A DNA stretch of 13,995 nucleotides from Halomonas sp. (GTDB taxonomy: Bacteria; Pseudomonadota; Gammaproteobacteria; Pseudomonadales; Oleiphilaceae). This document shows positions 6,704 to 13,836 of this stretch, one piece after another. Each line of letters opens with the position of its first letter. The stretch's first letter is position 1. The stretch covers positions 1 to 13,995 of the forward strand of contig SLIH01000372.1 in the NCBI GenBank assembly GCA_007135745.1, given 5' to 3'. A program made the translations under genes and the position numbers. The notes beneath the pieces were generated by a model. The model was not told the DNA's origin and did no database searches. It worked only from the letters and a program-made list of their open reading frames with translations.

Positions 6704-6714
6704 TTTCTTCGCTG

Positions 6715-7725
6715 ATGTCCGCTGGTGACGCCGGGCCGCGTAACGGGAGGCAGCCCAAGACGACTGGTCCCGGAGTCCAGCATGTGACGGTTGATCCGGA
6801 GTGGGCTGGGCAGCGTCTGGATAATTTCCTCATGGCCCGGCTGCGGGACGTTCCGAAAAGTGTCGTCTATCGGGTCATTCGCAAAGGCGAGGTGCGAGTC
6901 AACCGCTCCCGTGCCCGCCCCAATTACCGCGTTGCCGGTGGTGATGTGATTCGGATTCCTCCGGTGCGAAGCGCACGTTCCGAAGCACCCGAAAAGCCGC
7001 TGCCCGGTAAGCGGGTTCAGCAGCTGATCAATCGGGCGGTCCTTGAGGAGACGGCGACCTACCTTCTGGTCAATAAACCCGCGGGCATGGCGTCCCATGG
7101 CGGCAGCGGCGTTGATTTTGGCCTGATTGAGGTGTTGCGTGCCGCGCGGCCGCAGGACCGTTACCTGGAACTGGTGCACCGGCTCGATCGTGACACGTCG
7201 GGCATCATGCTGGTTGCGCGGCGTCGCAGTGCGCTGCGCGATCTGCAGGATCAGATGCGGCACAGGACCATTGGTAAACGTTACCGCGCACTGGTGGCTG
7301 GAGACTGGCCCGATGGGCTGAATGATGTGTCGGTGCCTTTGCTGCGCGTGGAAAGCCCCAGTGGCGAGCGTCTGGTGCGGCCGGATACCGAGCAGGGCAA
7401 ATCAGCAAGGACCCGTTTCCGGGTTCTCGAGCGCTTCTCTGGCTACACGCTTGTCGAAGCGGAACCGCTGACGGGACGGACCCACCAGATAAGGGTTCAT
7501 ACTGCCTGCCAGGGGCATCCGATTGCGGGTGACGCCAAATATATGGATGACGCGGCACGATCCGCATTTGCCCGTATAGGCGGCGATCGCCTGATGTTGC
7601 ATGCTCATGCGTTGGGGTTTGCCGAGCCGGGTTCGGATTCTTTCCAACCGCAGTGGCATGAGGCCCCCGCCGAGCCCGTGTTTCAGAGAATGCTGAACCG
7701 TTTGCGAGAGCGCGAGAACAAATGA
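6715..7725 (+). CDS. rluC: 23S rRNA pseudouridine synthase RluC
   Basis: This 336-residue protein belongs to the RluA family. RluC converts U955, U2504 and U2580 (E. coli numbering) of 23S rRNA to pseudouridine. An N-terminal S4 RNA-binding domain (QRLDNFLMARLRDVPKSVVYRVIRKGEVRVN, about 33-63) is followed by the catalytic domain with HRLDRDTSG, in which the Asp at about 158 is the nucleophile, then TGRTHQIRVH and a C-terminal LHAHALGF. Divergence from rne and the HAD neighbour support RluC over RluD, as does length. The N-terminal extension of about 25 residues before the S4 domain is Gly/Pro/Arg-rich. The stop overlaps the HAD start as ATGA, implying translational coupling. Confidence 0.93.
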   Translation: MSAGDAGPRNGRQPKTTGPGVQHVTVDPEWAGQRLDNFLMARLRDVPKSVVYRVIRKGEVRVNRSRARPNYRVAGGDVIRIPPVRSARSEAPEKPLPGKRVQQLINRAVLEETATYLLVNKPAGMASHGGSGVDFGLIEVLRAARPQDRYLELVHRLDRDTSGIMLVARRRSALRDLQDQMRHRTIGKRYRALVAGDWPDGLNDVSVPLLRVESPSGERLVRPDTEQGKSARTRFRVLERFSGYTLVEAEPLTGRTHQIRVHTACQGHPIAGDAKYMDDAARSAFARIGGDRLMLHAHALGFAEPGSDSFQPQWHEAPAEPVFQRMLNRLRERENK

Positions 7726-8369
7726 AGTACCGAAAGGTTATATTTGACTGGGACGGGACCCTTGTGGATTCCGTTGACCACATTGCCAGTAGCCTCCAGC
7801 AGGCAGCACGCGAGCTGGAGTTCCCCGAACGAAGCCACGAAGAGCTGCGCCATATTGTCGGCCTTGGTATGGAGGAGGCGCTCAACCGACTCTATCCGGG
7901 CATCACCCGTGATGACATGCTGCGCCTGCGAAAAACCTATGCCGGGCATTTCTTCAGTCGGGAAACGACCCCCGAGCACCTGTTCCCGGGGGTTCCCGAA
8001 CTTCTTACGGATCTGACCAGCCGGGGGCGTCAGTTGGCCGTGGCTACAGGAAAGAGCCGTCCGGGTTTTGATCGAGGGCTGCAATCCAGTGGGTTGGCGC
8101 CATTCTTCCGTCTCACACGCTGTGCGGATGAAACCGCTTCCAAGCCGGATCCCAGGATGTTGCTGGAGATCCTGGAGGCAGCCGGTCTGCACCCCGGAGA
8201 TGCCATTATGGTCGGTGATACCATTTACGATCTGGAGATGGCCCAGCGGATCGGGATGCCGGCGGTTGGCGTTACATGGGGGGTGCATTCTGAGGATCAG
8301 CTCAAAAAGCATTCCCCGGTTGCCGTTGTGCATCGCATGGATGATTTGCATGATATTGTGGGTGGCTGA
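7722..8369 (+). CDS. HAD-IA family phosphatase (phosphoglycolate phosphatase-like)
   Basis: This 215-residue protein has all HAD motifs: I, FDWDGTLVDS with nucleophile Asp9 and acid/base Asp11; II, VATGKS with Thr109; III, Lys141 in SKPDP; IV, MVGDTIYD with Asp166 and Asp170. An alpha-helical C1 cap spans about 18-85. The motif I with Trp between the two Asp residues and the VATGKSRPGFDR segment fit the subgroup that sits next to rluC in pseudomonads (often labelled phosphoglycolate phosphatase or pyrophosphatase-like). The true substrate cannot be read from sequence. It overlaps rluC by 4 nt and is probably translated by coupling. Confidence 0.88.
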   Translation: MKYRKVIFDWDGTLVDSVDHIASSLQQAARELEFPERSHEELRHIVGLGMEEALNRLYPGITRDDMLRLRKTYAGHFFSRETTPEHLFPGVPELLTDLTSRGRQLAVATGKSRPGFDRGLQSSGLAPFFRLTRCADETASKPDPRMLLEILEAAGLHPGDAIMVGDTIYDLEMAQRIGMPAVGVTWGVHSEDQLKKHSPVAVVHRMDDLHDIVGG

Positions 8370-8414
8370 CCGGGCCCGCAGCGGGTCTCCTGATTGAACT
8401 CAGAGGATAATTAG

Positions 8415-9452
8415 ATGTCGGATTGGGATTCAAAACAGGCGGACTGGGGGAAAACCGCCCCGGTAGAGTCCGCAAAGCAGCAGAGTCAGGACGCAGACAA
8501 GGCGTCGGTTGATGAAAGCTCCAAGGAGTGGCGCCTCATTGAGAAGACCCTGCTGTCCATGCAGACGGAGCAGCGCCGTACCCGGCGCTGGGGCATCTTT
8601 TTCAAATCGCTGGTTTTCATCTACCTGTTCTCGCTGCTATTTCTTTTCCGCACCCCGATGGATTCCGGTACGGTTCCTTCACCGGGTAAGGCCCACACGG
8701 CACTGGTGGATTTGCGTGGTCCCATCGCGGAAGATCAGGATGCCAGCGCTGATAATCTGGCCAAGGCGCTTCGTCGTGCTTTTGAGGCCGAGCGTTCCAA
8801 AGGCGTCATTCTGAGGATCAACAGCCCTGGCGGCAGCCCGGTTCAGGCGGATTATGTCTACAGTGAGATCAAGCGTCTGCGGGAAGAGCACCCGGAGAAA
8901 AAGCTCTATGCCGTTATTTCGGATCTTGGCGCATCGGGTGCCTATTACATCGCGGCTGCCGCGGATGAGATCTTCGTCAATGAATCCAGCCTTGTAGGTT
9001 CCATTGGCGTGATGGGCGGCGGATTTGGCTTTACCGGGGCCATGGAGAAGCTCGGCATCGAGCGTCGACTTTATACTGCCGGGGAGAACAAGGGCTTCCT
9101 TGATCCGTTCTCACCGGAAGATGAAGACCAGGTCGCATTCTGGGAGCAAGCGCTTGAAACCACCCATGAGACCTTTATCCAGCGGGTGCGGGATGGTCGC
9201 GGTGATCGCCTGGCTGAAGACGAGGAACTGTTCAGCGGTCTGGTCTGGACCGGATCCCAGGCGATCAACCTTGGGCTGGTGGACAATTTTGGCAGCGCGG
9301 GTCATGTAGCGCGGGAAGTGATTGGTGAAGAGGAAATCGTGGACTACAGCCACCTGCCATCACCTTTCCAGAGACTGTTGCGCCAGTTGGGTACGTCCCT
9401 GGGGCAAGGCGTAGGCAGGGCGCTGATAGACGCCGGTCAGCGAATGTATTGA
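8415..9452 (+). CDS. S49 family peptidase (single-domain SppA-like)
   Basis: This 345-residue inner-membrane serine protease is of the short SppA type, half the size of E. coli SppA. About 58 hydrophilic residues precede a single membrane helix (about 60-79), so the catalytic domain should be periplasmic. Family landmarks are INSPGGSPVQADYVYSEI (136-152), GASGAYYIAAAADEIF with likely nucleophile Ser174, VGSIGVMGGGFGFTGAMEKLGI (194-215), and Lys226 in GENKGFLDPF as the general base, forming a Ser-Lys dyad. The role in the family is degrading cleaved signal peptides or membrane-protein fragments. AGAGGA at 8402-8407, 7 nt before ATG, sets the start. It follows the HAD gene by 45 nt and converges on maf. 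Confidence 0.9.
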   Translation: MSDWDSKQADWGKTAPVESAKQQSQDADKASVDESSKEWRLIEKTLLSMQTEQRRTRRWGIFFKSLVFIYLFSLLFLFRTPMDSGTVPSPGKAHTALVDLRGPIAEDQDASADNLAKALRRAFEAERSKGVILRINSPGGSPVQADYVYSEIKRLREEHPEKKLYAVISDLGASGAYYIAAAADEIFVNESSLVGSIGVMGGGFGFTGAMEKLGIERRLYTAGENKGFLDPFSPEDEDQVAFWEQALETTHETFIQRVRDGRGDRLAEDEELFSGLVWTGSQAINLGLVDNFGSAGHVAREVIGEEEIVDYSHLPSPFQRLLRQLGTSLGQGVGRALIDAGQRMY

Positions 9453-9468
9453 TTGGCCTGGAGGCTCC

Positions 9469-10089
9469 TCAGACCCGCTGACCATTCAGCAGGGGATTGA
9501 TGCCGCGGTCGCGCAACAGATCGCAGAGCGCGATCAGCGGCAGGCCGATCAGCGTATTCGGGTCGCGTCCTTCCAGAGCCTGGAACAGCGCGATGCCCGG
9601 GCCTTCCATGCGGAAGCTGCCGGCGCAGTCGAAGGGTTTCTCCTGGTCGACATAGTGCTCTATCTCGTTTGCTGTCAGGCGGCGAAATACCACGTCAAAT
9701 GGCGCCATCTGAACGGACAGTTCCCCTGTTGTGGAATCCAGCAGCGCCAGGCCCGTGAAGAATCGAACCCTTCGTCCGCTGGAGGCAGAGAGTTGGGCGA
9801 TGGCGTTGGTTCGGCTCAGAGGCTTGGTAAGGATTGTCCCATCCAGGGCGGCCACCTGATCTGAACCAATGATCAGCTTGCCGGGAAATTCCGTCTGTAA
9901 AGCCCTGGCTTTCTCGCCCGCCAGCCTCTTCACCAGCTCTTCGGGTGTTTCCCCGGCGCGGGCTGCTTCATCGATTTCTGGAGCTGCCCAGTCGAAATCC
10001 AACCCGAGGCGCTGCAGAAGCTCTCTGCGGTAGGGGGAAGAGGAAGCGAGTAACAGTTTGGGTTCGGCAGTATTTGTGCTGTCAGGCAT
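9469..10089 (-). CDS. yceF: Maf-like nucleotide pyrophosphatase, YceF type
   Basis: This 206-residue Maf/HAM1-superfamily pyrophosphatase aligns end to end with E. coli YceF, which hydrolyses 7-methyl-GTP. It is thought to remove modified nucleotides before they enter nucleic acids. Visible motifs are LLLASSSPYRRELL (12-25), PEIDE (37-41), GSDQVAALDG with the acidic catalytic Asp77, the KPLS strand (Lys89), CAGSFRMEGPGIALF (155-169) and the C-terminal EGRDPNTLIGLPLIAL. The GSDQV motif and the GRDPNTLIGLP end favour the YceF group over the YhdE (dTTP/UTP) group. GAGGA at 10100-10104 gives 10-nt spacing to the ATG. It is divergent from yceD with a 101-bp gap, and convergent with the peptidase gene, 16 nt between stops. 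Confidence 0.93.
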   Translation of the reverse strand: MPDSTNTAEPKLLLASSSPYRRELLQRLGLDFDWAAPEIDEAARAGETPEELVKRLAGEKARALQTEFPGKLIIGSDQVAALDGTILTKPLSRTNAIAQLSASSGRRVRFFTGLALLDSTTGELSVQMAPFDVVFRRLTANEIEHYVDQEKPFDCAGSFRMEGPGIALFQALEGRDPNTLIGLPLIALCDLLRDRGINPLLNGQRV

Positions 10090-10152
10090 GAGCTGTTATT
10101 CCTCGGAAAAGGGACGCTGTATGATGCAAAGCCATTCAGTATCCTGCAAACT

Positions 10153-10181
10153 TTGACATTAGAGCCCCGCAGCCATAAAAT
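10153..10181 (+). promoter_or_regulatory. Near-consensus sigma-70 promoter of the yceD-rpmF-plsX-fab operon
   Basis: TTGACA (10153-10158) and TAAAAT (10176-10181) are spaced exactly 17 bp, 11 of 12 consensus positions. The predicted transcription start is about 10188, only about 3 nt before the yceD ATG at 10191. This is the strongest promoter-like sequence I see in the window and suits a ribosomal-protein and fatty-acid operon. Confidence 0.75.
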
Positions 10182-10190
10182 CCCGCGCTT

Positions 10191-10748
10191 ATGCCAAATG
10201 CTGACTTGCCGGTTTCGGTCGATTCGCTCAAACCATTTGAGCAGGGATCACAGCGCAAAGGAGAAATCCTGATTGCGCGTTTCTCCAGGCTGGCGCCCAT
10301 GCTCATGGACACCAGCGGGGAGGTCGGGTTTGAGCTGAGTTTTACCTTTGACAGCGACAAACGACGCGTGATCAGGGGGCACCTTGAGGCGCTTGTTCAG
10401 GTTCAGTGCCAGCGCTGTCTTGAGAAGATGGAGCTGACCCTGAGTTCCGGGTTTGCGCTCGGAGTGGTGGACAGCGACGAGATGGCCGGGCAGCTTCCGG
10501 CGGAACTTGAGCCACTTGTTGCGGTAGGGCGCGAGATTGACCTGCACGTCATGTTGGAGGATGAGCTCATCATGGCGCTGCCGCCGTTTCCGCTGCATGA
10601 CGAAGGGGAATGCCCGGCTGCCGCAACGCTCTCGCAGATCAATGCCGATGCGGATCAGCATGTGACGGCCGCGGACGGTGAACGTAAAAACCCGTTCAGT
10701 GTTCTGGCAGAGCTCACCGGGAAGGGCTCCGGTAAAAGTGATAACTGA
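10191..10748 (+). CDS. yceD: YceD (DUF177), 23S rRNA accumulation protein
   Basis: This 185-residue DUF177 protein aligns with E. coli YceD from its first residues. It has a CQRC pair (Cys73, Cys76), LPAELEPL..GREIDLHVMLEDELIMALP (about 102-131), a second likely metal pair (His136, Cys141) and the family end KNPFSVLAEL (166-175). YceD homologues in bacteria and plastids are linked to 23S rRNA processing or accumulation; the mechanism is unclear. Start choice: the frame upstream is closed by TAA at 10176-10178 with no ATG, GTG or TTG between, and homology begins at once, so ATG 10191 is secure. There is no Shine-Dalgarno sequence and hardly room for one after the predicted transcription start. 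It is the first gene of the rpmF-plsX-fab operon, 80 nt before rpmF. Confidence 0.92.
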   Translation: MPNADLPVSVDSLKPFEQGSQRKGEILIARFSRLAPMLMDTSGEVGFELSFTFDSDKRRVIRGHLEALVQVQCQRCLEKMELTLSSGFALGVVDSDEMAGQLPAELEPLVAVGREIDLHVMLEDELIMALPPFPLHDEGECPAAATLSQINADADQHVTAADGERKNPFSVLAELTGKGSGKSDN

Positions 10749-10828
10749 ACTGGTCTGCCGTATTCATTGGCAGCAGTGACATTGAAACGAATTGACGAAA
10801 TCCAGCAACGAGTCCAGGAGTAACCACA

Positions 10829-11008
10829 ATGGCCGTTCAAAAGAGTAAAAAGACCCGTTCCCGGCGCGGAATGCGTCGTTCCCACGACGCCCTGCAGAAG
10901 CCGGCAACATCCATGGATCCGACCACAGGTGAGGTGCATCGTCGTCATCACATCTCGCCTGACGGTTTCTACCGTGGCAAGAAGGTAATCGAAACCCTCG
11001 GAGACTGA
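10829..11008 (+). CDS. rpmF: 50S ribosomal protein L32
   Basis: This 59-residue protein is typical of L32: [22 protein letters not shown] at the start, then the [23 protein letters not shown] core. The zinc-binding cysteines found in some L32 paralogues are absent, as in most gammaproteobacterial forms. The ribosome site AGGAG (10816-10820) lies 8 nt before the ATG. The 80-nt gap from yceD has no clear promoter or terminator. plsX begins 6 nt after the stop, so the two are likely translationally coupled. Confidence 0.98.
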   Translation: MAVQKSKKTRSRRGMRRSHDALQKPATSMDPTTGEVHRRHHISPDGFYRGKKVIETLGD

Positions 11009-11014
11009 TTCTCC

Positions 11015-12019
11015 GTGGTGGGCCGGATCACAATAGCCATGGACGCCATGAGCGGCGATGGTGGCTGTGAGCCGGCCGTAGATGCCGCGCGCGCTGCAGT
11101 CGCGCGAAACAAGGCCTTAAGTATCATCCTGGTGGGGAACCGGTCGATACTTGAGGCCTTTCTTGGTTCGGGGCACCCGCGAATTGAGATCGAGGAAGCG
11201 ACTCAGGTGGTCACAATGGATGAGCGGCCCTCGTCGGCCCTGCGTCATAAACGCTCCTCATCCATGGCTGTGGCCATATCGCTGGTGCGCGACGGTCGTG
11301 CTCACGCCTGTGTCAGTGCGGGCAATACCGGGGCCCTGATGGCCTTCGGGCTGTCACAGCTTCACACCCACCCGGGGATTGAACGCCCCGCGATCATCAA
11401 GCGTATTCCATCGCTGCGAAGCGCCTGCTATGTACTGGATCTCGGTGCCAATGTCGATGCCTCGGCCGAGCACCTGTTCCAGTTCGCCGTTATGGGCACC
11501 CTCATGGCCCAGGCCATTGACCAGCGCCAACGCCCCCGGGTGGCACTTCTCAACGTGGGGAAAGAAAGCGTTAAGGGAACCGAGCAGGTTCGTCTTGCCT
11601 CGCATATGCTTGCGGGCACAGACGCCATCAATTACGTGGGATACATTGAAGGCAACGAGATATTTGAGGGCGCGGCGGACGTTGTGGTCTGCGACGGATT
11701 TGTCGGCAATGTAGCGCTCAAAACCGGGGAAGGCGTGGCCAAGCTGCTGATCGATCTGATTCGAAAAAGCTTTCGCGGCAGTTGGTACGGTCGTTTCATC
11801 GGCCTTCTGGCTGCGCCTCTTGTGCGCCCCCTGTTGCGCCAGATGGATCCCGCCCGCCGTAACGGGGCGAGCCTCATCGGGCTTCAGGGCGTGGTCGTCA
11901 AAAGCCACGGCAACGCCGATGCCACGGCCTTTGAGGCGGCTGTTGAGCAGGCAACCGCGGAGGTTGAACAACGGATCCCCGAGCGGATTGGCGAAGAGCT
12001 GGACAAAGTGGATTTCTGA
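11015..12019 (+). CDS. plsX: Phosphate acyltransferase PlsX
   Basis: This enzyme makes acyl phosphate from acyl-ACP and phosphate, the donor for PlsY in the first step of phospholipid synthesis; it is a soluble, membrane-associated protein. Family blocks are present: ITIAMDAMSGD at the N terminus, MDERPSSALRHKRSSSM, CVSAGNTGALMA, GIERPAI, YVLDLGANVDASAEHLFQFAVMG, RVALLNVGKESVKG, YVGYIEGNEI, DVVVCDGFVGNVALKTGEGV and NGASLIGLQGVVVKSHG. It has 334 residues, within the family range. The start is one of two tandem GTG codons (11015 or 11018); GGAG at 11000-11003 inside the rpmF end is 11 or 14 nt upstream, favouring 11015. The N-terminal motif usually reads MGGD; here it is MSGD. Confidence 0.96.
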   Translation: MVGRITIAMDAMSGDGGCEPAVDAARAAVARNKALSIILVGNRSILEAFLGSGHPRIEIEEATQVVTMDERPSSALRHKRSSSMAVAISLVRDGRAHACVSAGNTGALMAFGLSQLHTHPGIERPAIIKRIPSLRSACYVLDLGANVDASAEHLFQFAVMGTLMAQAIDQRQRPRVALLNVGKESVKGTEQVRLASHMLAGTDAINYVGYIEGNEIFEGAADVVVCDGFVGNVALKTGEGVAKLLIDLIRKSFRGSWYGRFIGLLAAPLVRPLLRQMDPARRNGASLIGLQGVVVKSHGNADATAFEAAVEQATAEVEQRIPERIGEELDKVDF

Positions 12020-12042
12020 ACGAAACAGGAGAATCACCCCTC

Positions 12043-12978
12043 ATGCGTATAGGCTTCGTGTTCCCCGGTCAGGGCTCCCAGGAAATCGGCATGCTGGCGG
12101 ATACCGCTCAGCGATGGCCGGTGGTCAAACAGACGTTTCAGGAAGCCTCCGAGGTGCTTGGCTATGATCTCTGGAAACTCAGTCAGGAAGGCCCAGCCGA
12201 AGAGCTGAACCGGACAACGGTTACCCAACCCGCGCTGCTGACTGCCAGTGTTGCCCTGTGGCGTTGCTGGGAGCAGGAGGGTGGCGCCCGACCCGAGTGC
12301 CTTGCGGGCCACAGCCTGGGCGAATACAGTGCGCTCGTCGTGGCGCAGAGCCTTACCTTCGTCGATGCCGTGGGTCTTGTGCAGACGCGGGCGCAGGCAA
12401 TGCAGTCGGCGGTGCCCGAGGGCGAAGGGTTGATGGCGGCCATAATTGGCCTTGAAGATGCGGCGGTTGCCGAAATCTGTCGTGAACAGGCCGGACATGA
12501 AGTGGTGGAGGCGGTTAATTTCAATTCGCCGGGTCAGGTCGTTATTGCCGGGAATCGCAGCGCCGTGGAGCGCACAATTGAAGCCTGTCGTGATGCCGGC
12601 GCCCGCCGGGCCATGGCATTGGATGTGAGTGTGCCATCCCACTGTTCACTTATGCAGCCAGCGGCACAGAAACTGGAAGCGGCTCTGGCCGAGGCATCCG
12701 TGCAGTCAGCGTCCATACCGGTGATACAGAATGCGACAGCGGAAGCCACGACTGACGCAACTCGAATCAGGGAAAACCTGGCACAGCAGCTGGTTTCGCC
12801 GGTACGCTGGACCGAATCGGTTCGAGACGCCATGGCACCCCGGATTGATGCGTTGGTCGAATGTGGCCCGGGCAAGGTGCTTACCGGCCTGGTGAAGCGC
12901 ATCGACAGGCAGCTGCCCTGTTTCCCCACGGCTACGCCGGAATTGGTGGACAGGGCTCTGTCTGAAACACAGCAATAA
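12043..12978 (+). CDS. fabD: Malonyl-CoA:ACP transacylase
   Basis: This 311-residue enzyme transfers malonyl from CoA to the ACP phosphopantetheine arm, supplying extender units for fatty acid synthesis. Landmarks are FPGQGSQEIGM (oxyanion-hole Gln10), GHSLGEYSAL with nucleophile Ser91, Arg116 in QTRAQAMQ that binds the malonyl carboxylate, NFNSPGQVVIAG (159-170), catalytic His200 in VPSHCSLM, and ECGPGKVLTGLVKRI near the C terminus. The ribosome site AGGAGA (12027-12032) is 10 nt before ATG. It directly follows plsX by 23 nt; fabH, which lies between them in E. coli, is absent here. Confidence 0.97.
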   Translation: MRIGFVFPGQGSQEIGMLADTAQRWPVVKQTFQEASEVLGYDLWKLSQEGPAEELNRTTVTQPALLTASVALWRCWEQEGGARPECLAGHSLGEYSALVVAQSLTFVDAVGLVQTRAQAMQSAVPEGEGLMAAIIGLEDAAVAEICREQAGHEVVEAVNFNSPGQVVIAGNRSAVERTIEACRDAGARRAMALDVSVPSHCSLMQPAAQKLEAALAEASVQSASIPVIQNATAEATTDATRIRENLAQQLVSPVRWTESVRDAMAPRIDALVECGPGKVLTGLVKRIDRQLPCFPTATPELVDRALSETQQ

Positions 12979-13002
12979 AAACAGGGATAGAGGAGTGCAG
13001 TC

Positions 13003-13743
13003 ATGGCGGAACAACGGATTGCTCTGGTCACCGGCGCCAGCCGGGGCATAGGGCGGGCAATTCTTGAGGCTCTGGCACGTCAGGATCTCACGGTAATTGG
13101 AACATCCACCACCGAAGCGGGTGCATCAGGCATTTCCCATTTTCTTGGCGAGAACGGATTTCGTGGTGATGGCGTTGTGATGGATGTTGGCAGCCAGGAG
13201 AGCGTGACCAAGGGCGTCAAGGAAGTTACCCAGGCCTATGGACCGCCGGCGATTCTGGTCAATAACGCCGGAGTTACCCGTGACGGGCTGCTTATGCGGA
13301 TGAAGGCCCAGGATTGGGACGACGTGATCAACACCAATCTGAATGCGGCCTATCGTACCAGTCAGGCTGTGCTCAGGGGCATGAGCAAGGCGCGGTGGGG
13401 TCGCATCATCAATGTCAGTTCGGTGGTGGCCCGCCTGGGAAACGCCGGCCAGATCAACTATGCGGCGAGCAAGGCGGGGCTGGAAGGCATGACCCGCAGC
13501 CTGGCAAAGGAAATCGCGGGAAGGGGGGTCACCGCCAACGCCGTGGCGCCGGGATTCATCGATACCGATATGACCCGCTCACTTGACGAAAGCCAGCGTG
13601 ATGCCATGCTGTCTGCGGTCCCCCTGGGACGTTTCGGCGATCCCGAGGAGGTGGCTGAGCTGGTTGCTTTTCTGGCTTCCGAACGGGCGGGTTACATTAC
13701 TGGCGAGACCATTCATGTCAATGGCGGCATGTATATGGGGTAG
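13003..13743 (+). CDS. fabG: 3-oxoacyl-ACP reductase
   Basis: This 246-residue NADPH-dependent short-chain dehydrogenase reduces beta-ketoacyl-ACP. It has the cofactor motif TGASRGIGRA (10-19), NNAG (87-90) and the catalytic tetrad Asn112, Ser140, Tyr153 and Lys157 (YAASK), each two positions later than in E. coli FabG. The C-terminal GYITGETIHVNGGMYM is typical. An AGGAG site (12991-12995) sits 7 nt before the ATG. The position between fabD and acpP makes this the housekeeping FabG and not one of the many SDR paralogues. Confidence 0.97.
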   Translation: MAEQRIALVTGASRGIGRAILEALARQDLTVIGTSTTEAGASGISHFLGENGFRGDGVVMDVGSQESVTKGVKEVTQAYGPPAILVNNAGVTRDGLLMRMKAQDWDDVINTNLNAAYRTSQAVLRGMSKARWGRIINVSSVVARLGNAGQINYAASKAGLEGMTRSLAKEIAGRGVTANAVAPGFIDTDMTRSLDESQRDAMLSAVPLGRFGDPEEVAELVAFLASERAGYITGETIHVNGGMYMG

Positions 13744-13786
13744 CCCCGGCAGCGTGCTTGTCTGTCGGTGGGGTTTAATCTAAACT
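13744..13786 (+). promoter_or_regulatory. Attenuator-like hairpin and candidate acpP promoter
   Basis: Just after the fabG stop, CCCC (13744-13747) and GGGG (13770-13773), with GGCAG (13748-13752) and CTGTC (13762-13766) inside, form a bulged hairpin followed by TTTAATCT. Overlapping it, TTGTCT (13758-13763) and TAAACT (13781-13786) are spaced 17 bp, a modest sigma-70 promoter that would start near 13793. Together they could uncouple acpP expression from the upstream genes, since ACP is needed in large excess. Confidence 0.4.
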
Positions 13787-13836
13787 GGCCGCCAATCAAG
13801 CCTTGGTGACGCACAAAGCGAGGACAAGAGGACACT

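Noticed and set aside
6697..6714. Longer RluC beginning at TTG 6697
   Set aside because: The TTG lacks a ribosome site and its first codons contain the GGAGG that serves the ATG at 6715.
8370..8390. GGGCCC/GGGTCT inverted repeat between the HAD and S49 genes
   Set aside because: Only three to four strong pairs and no T run; not convincing as a terminator.
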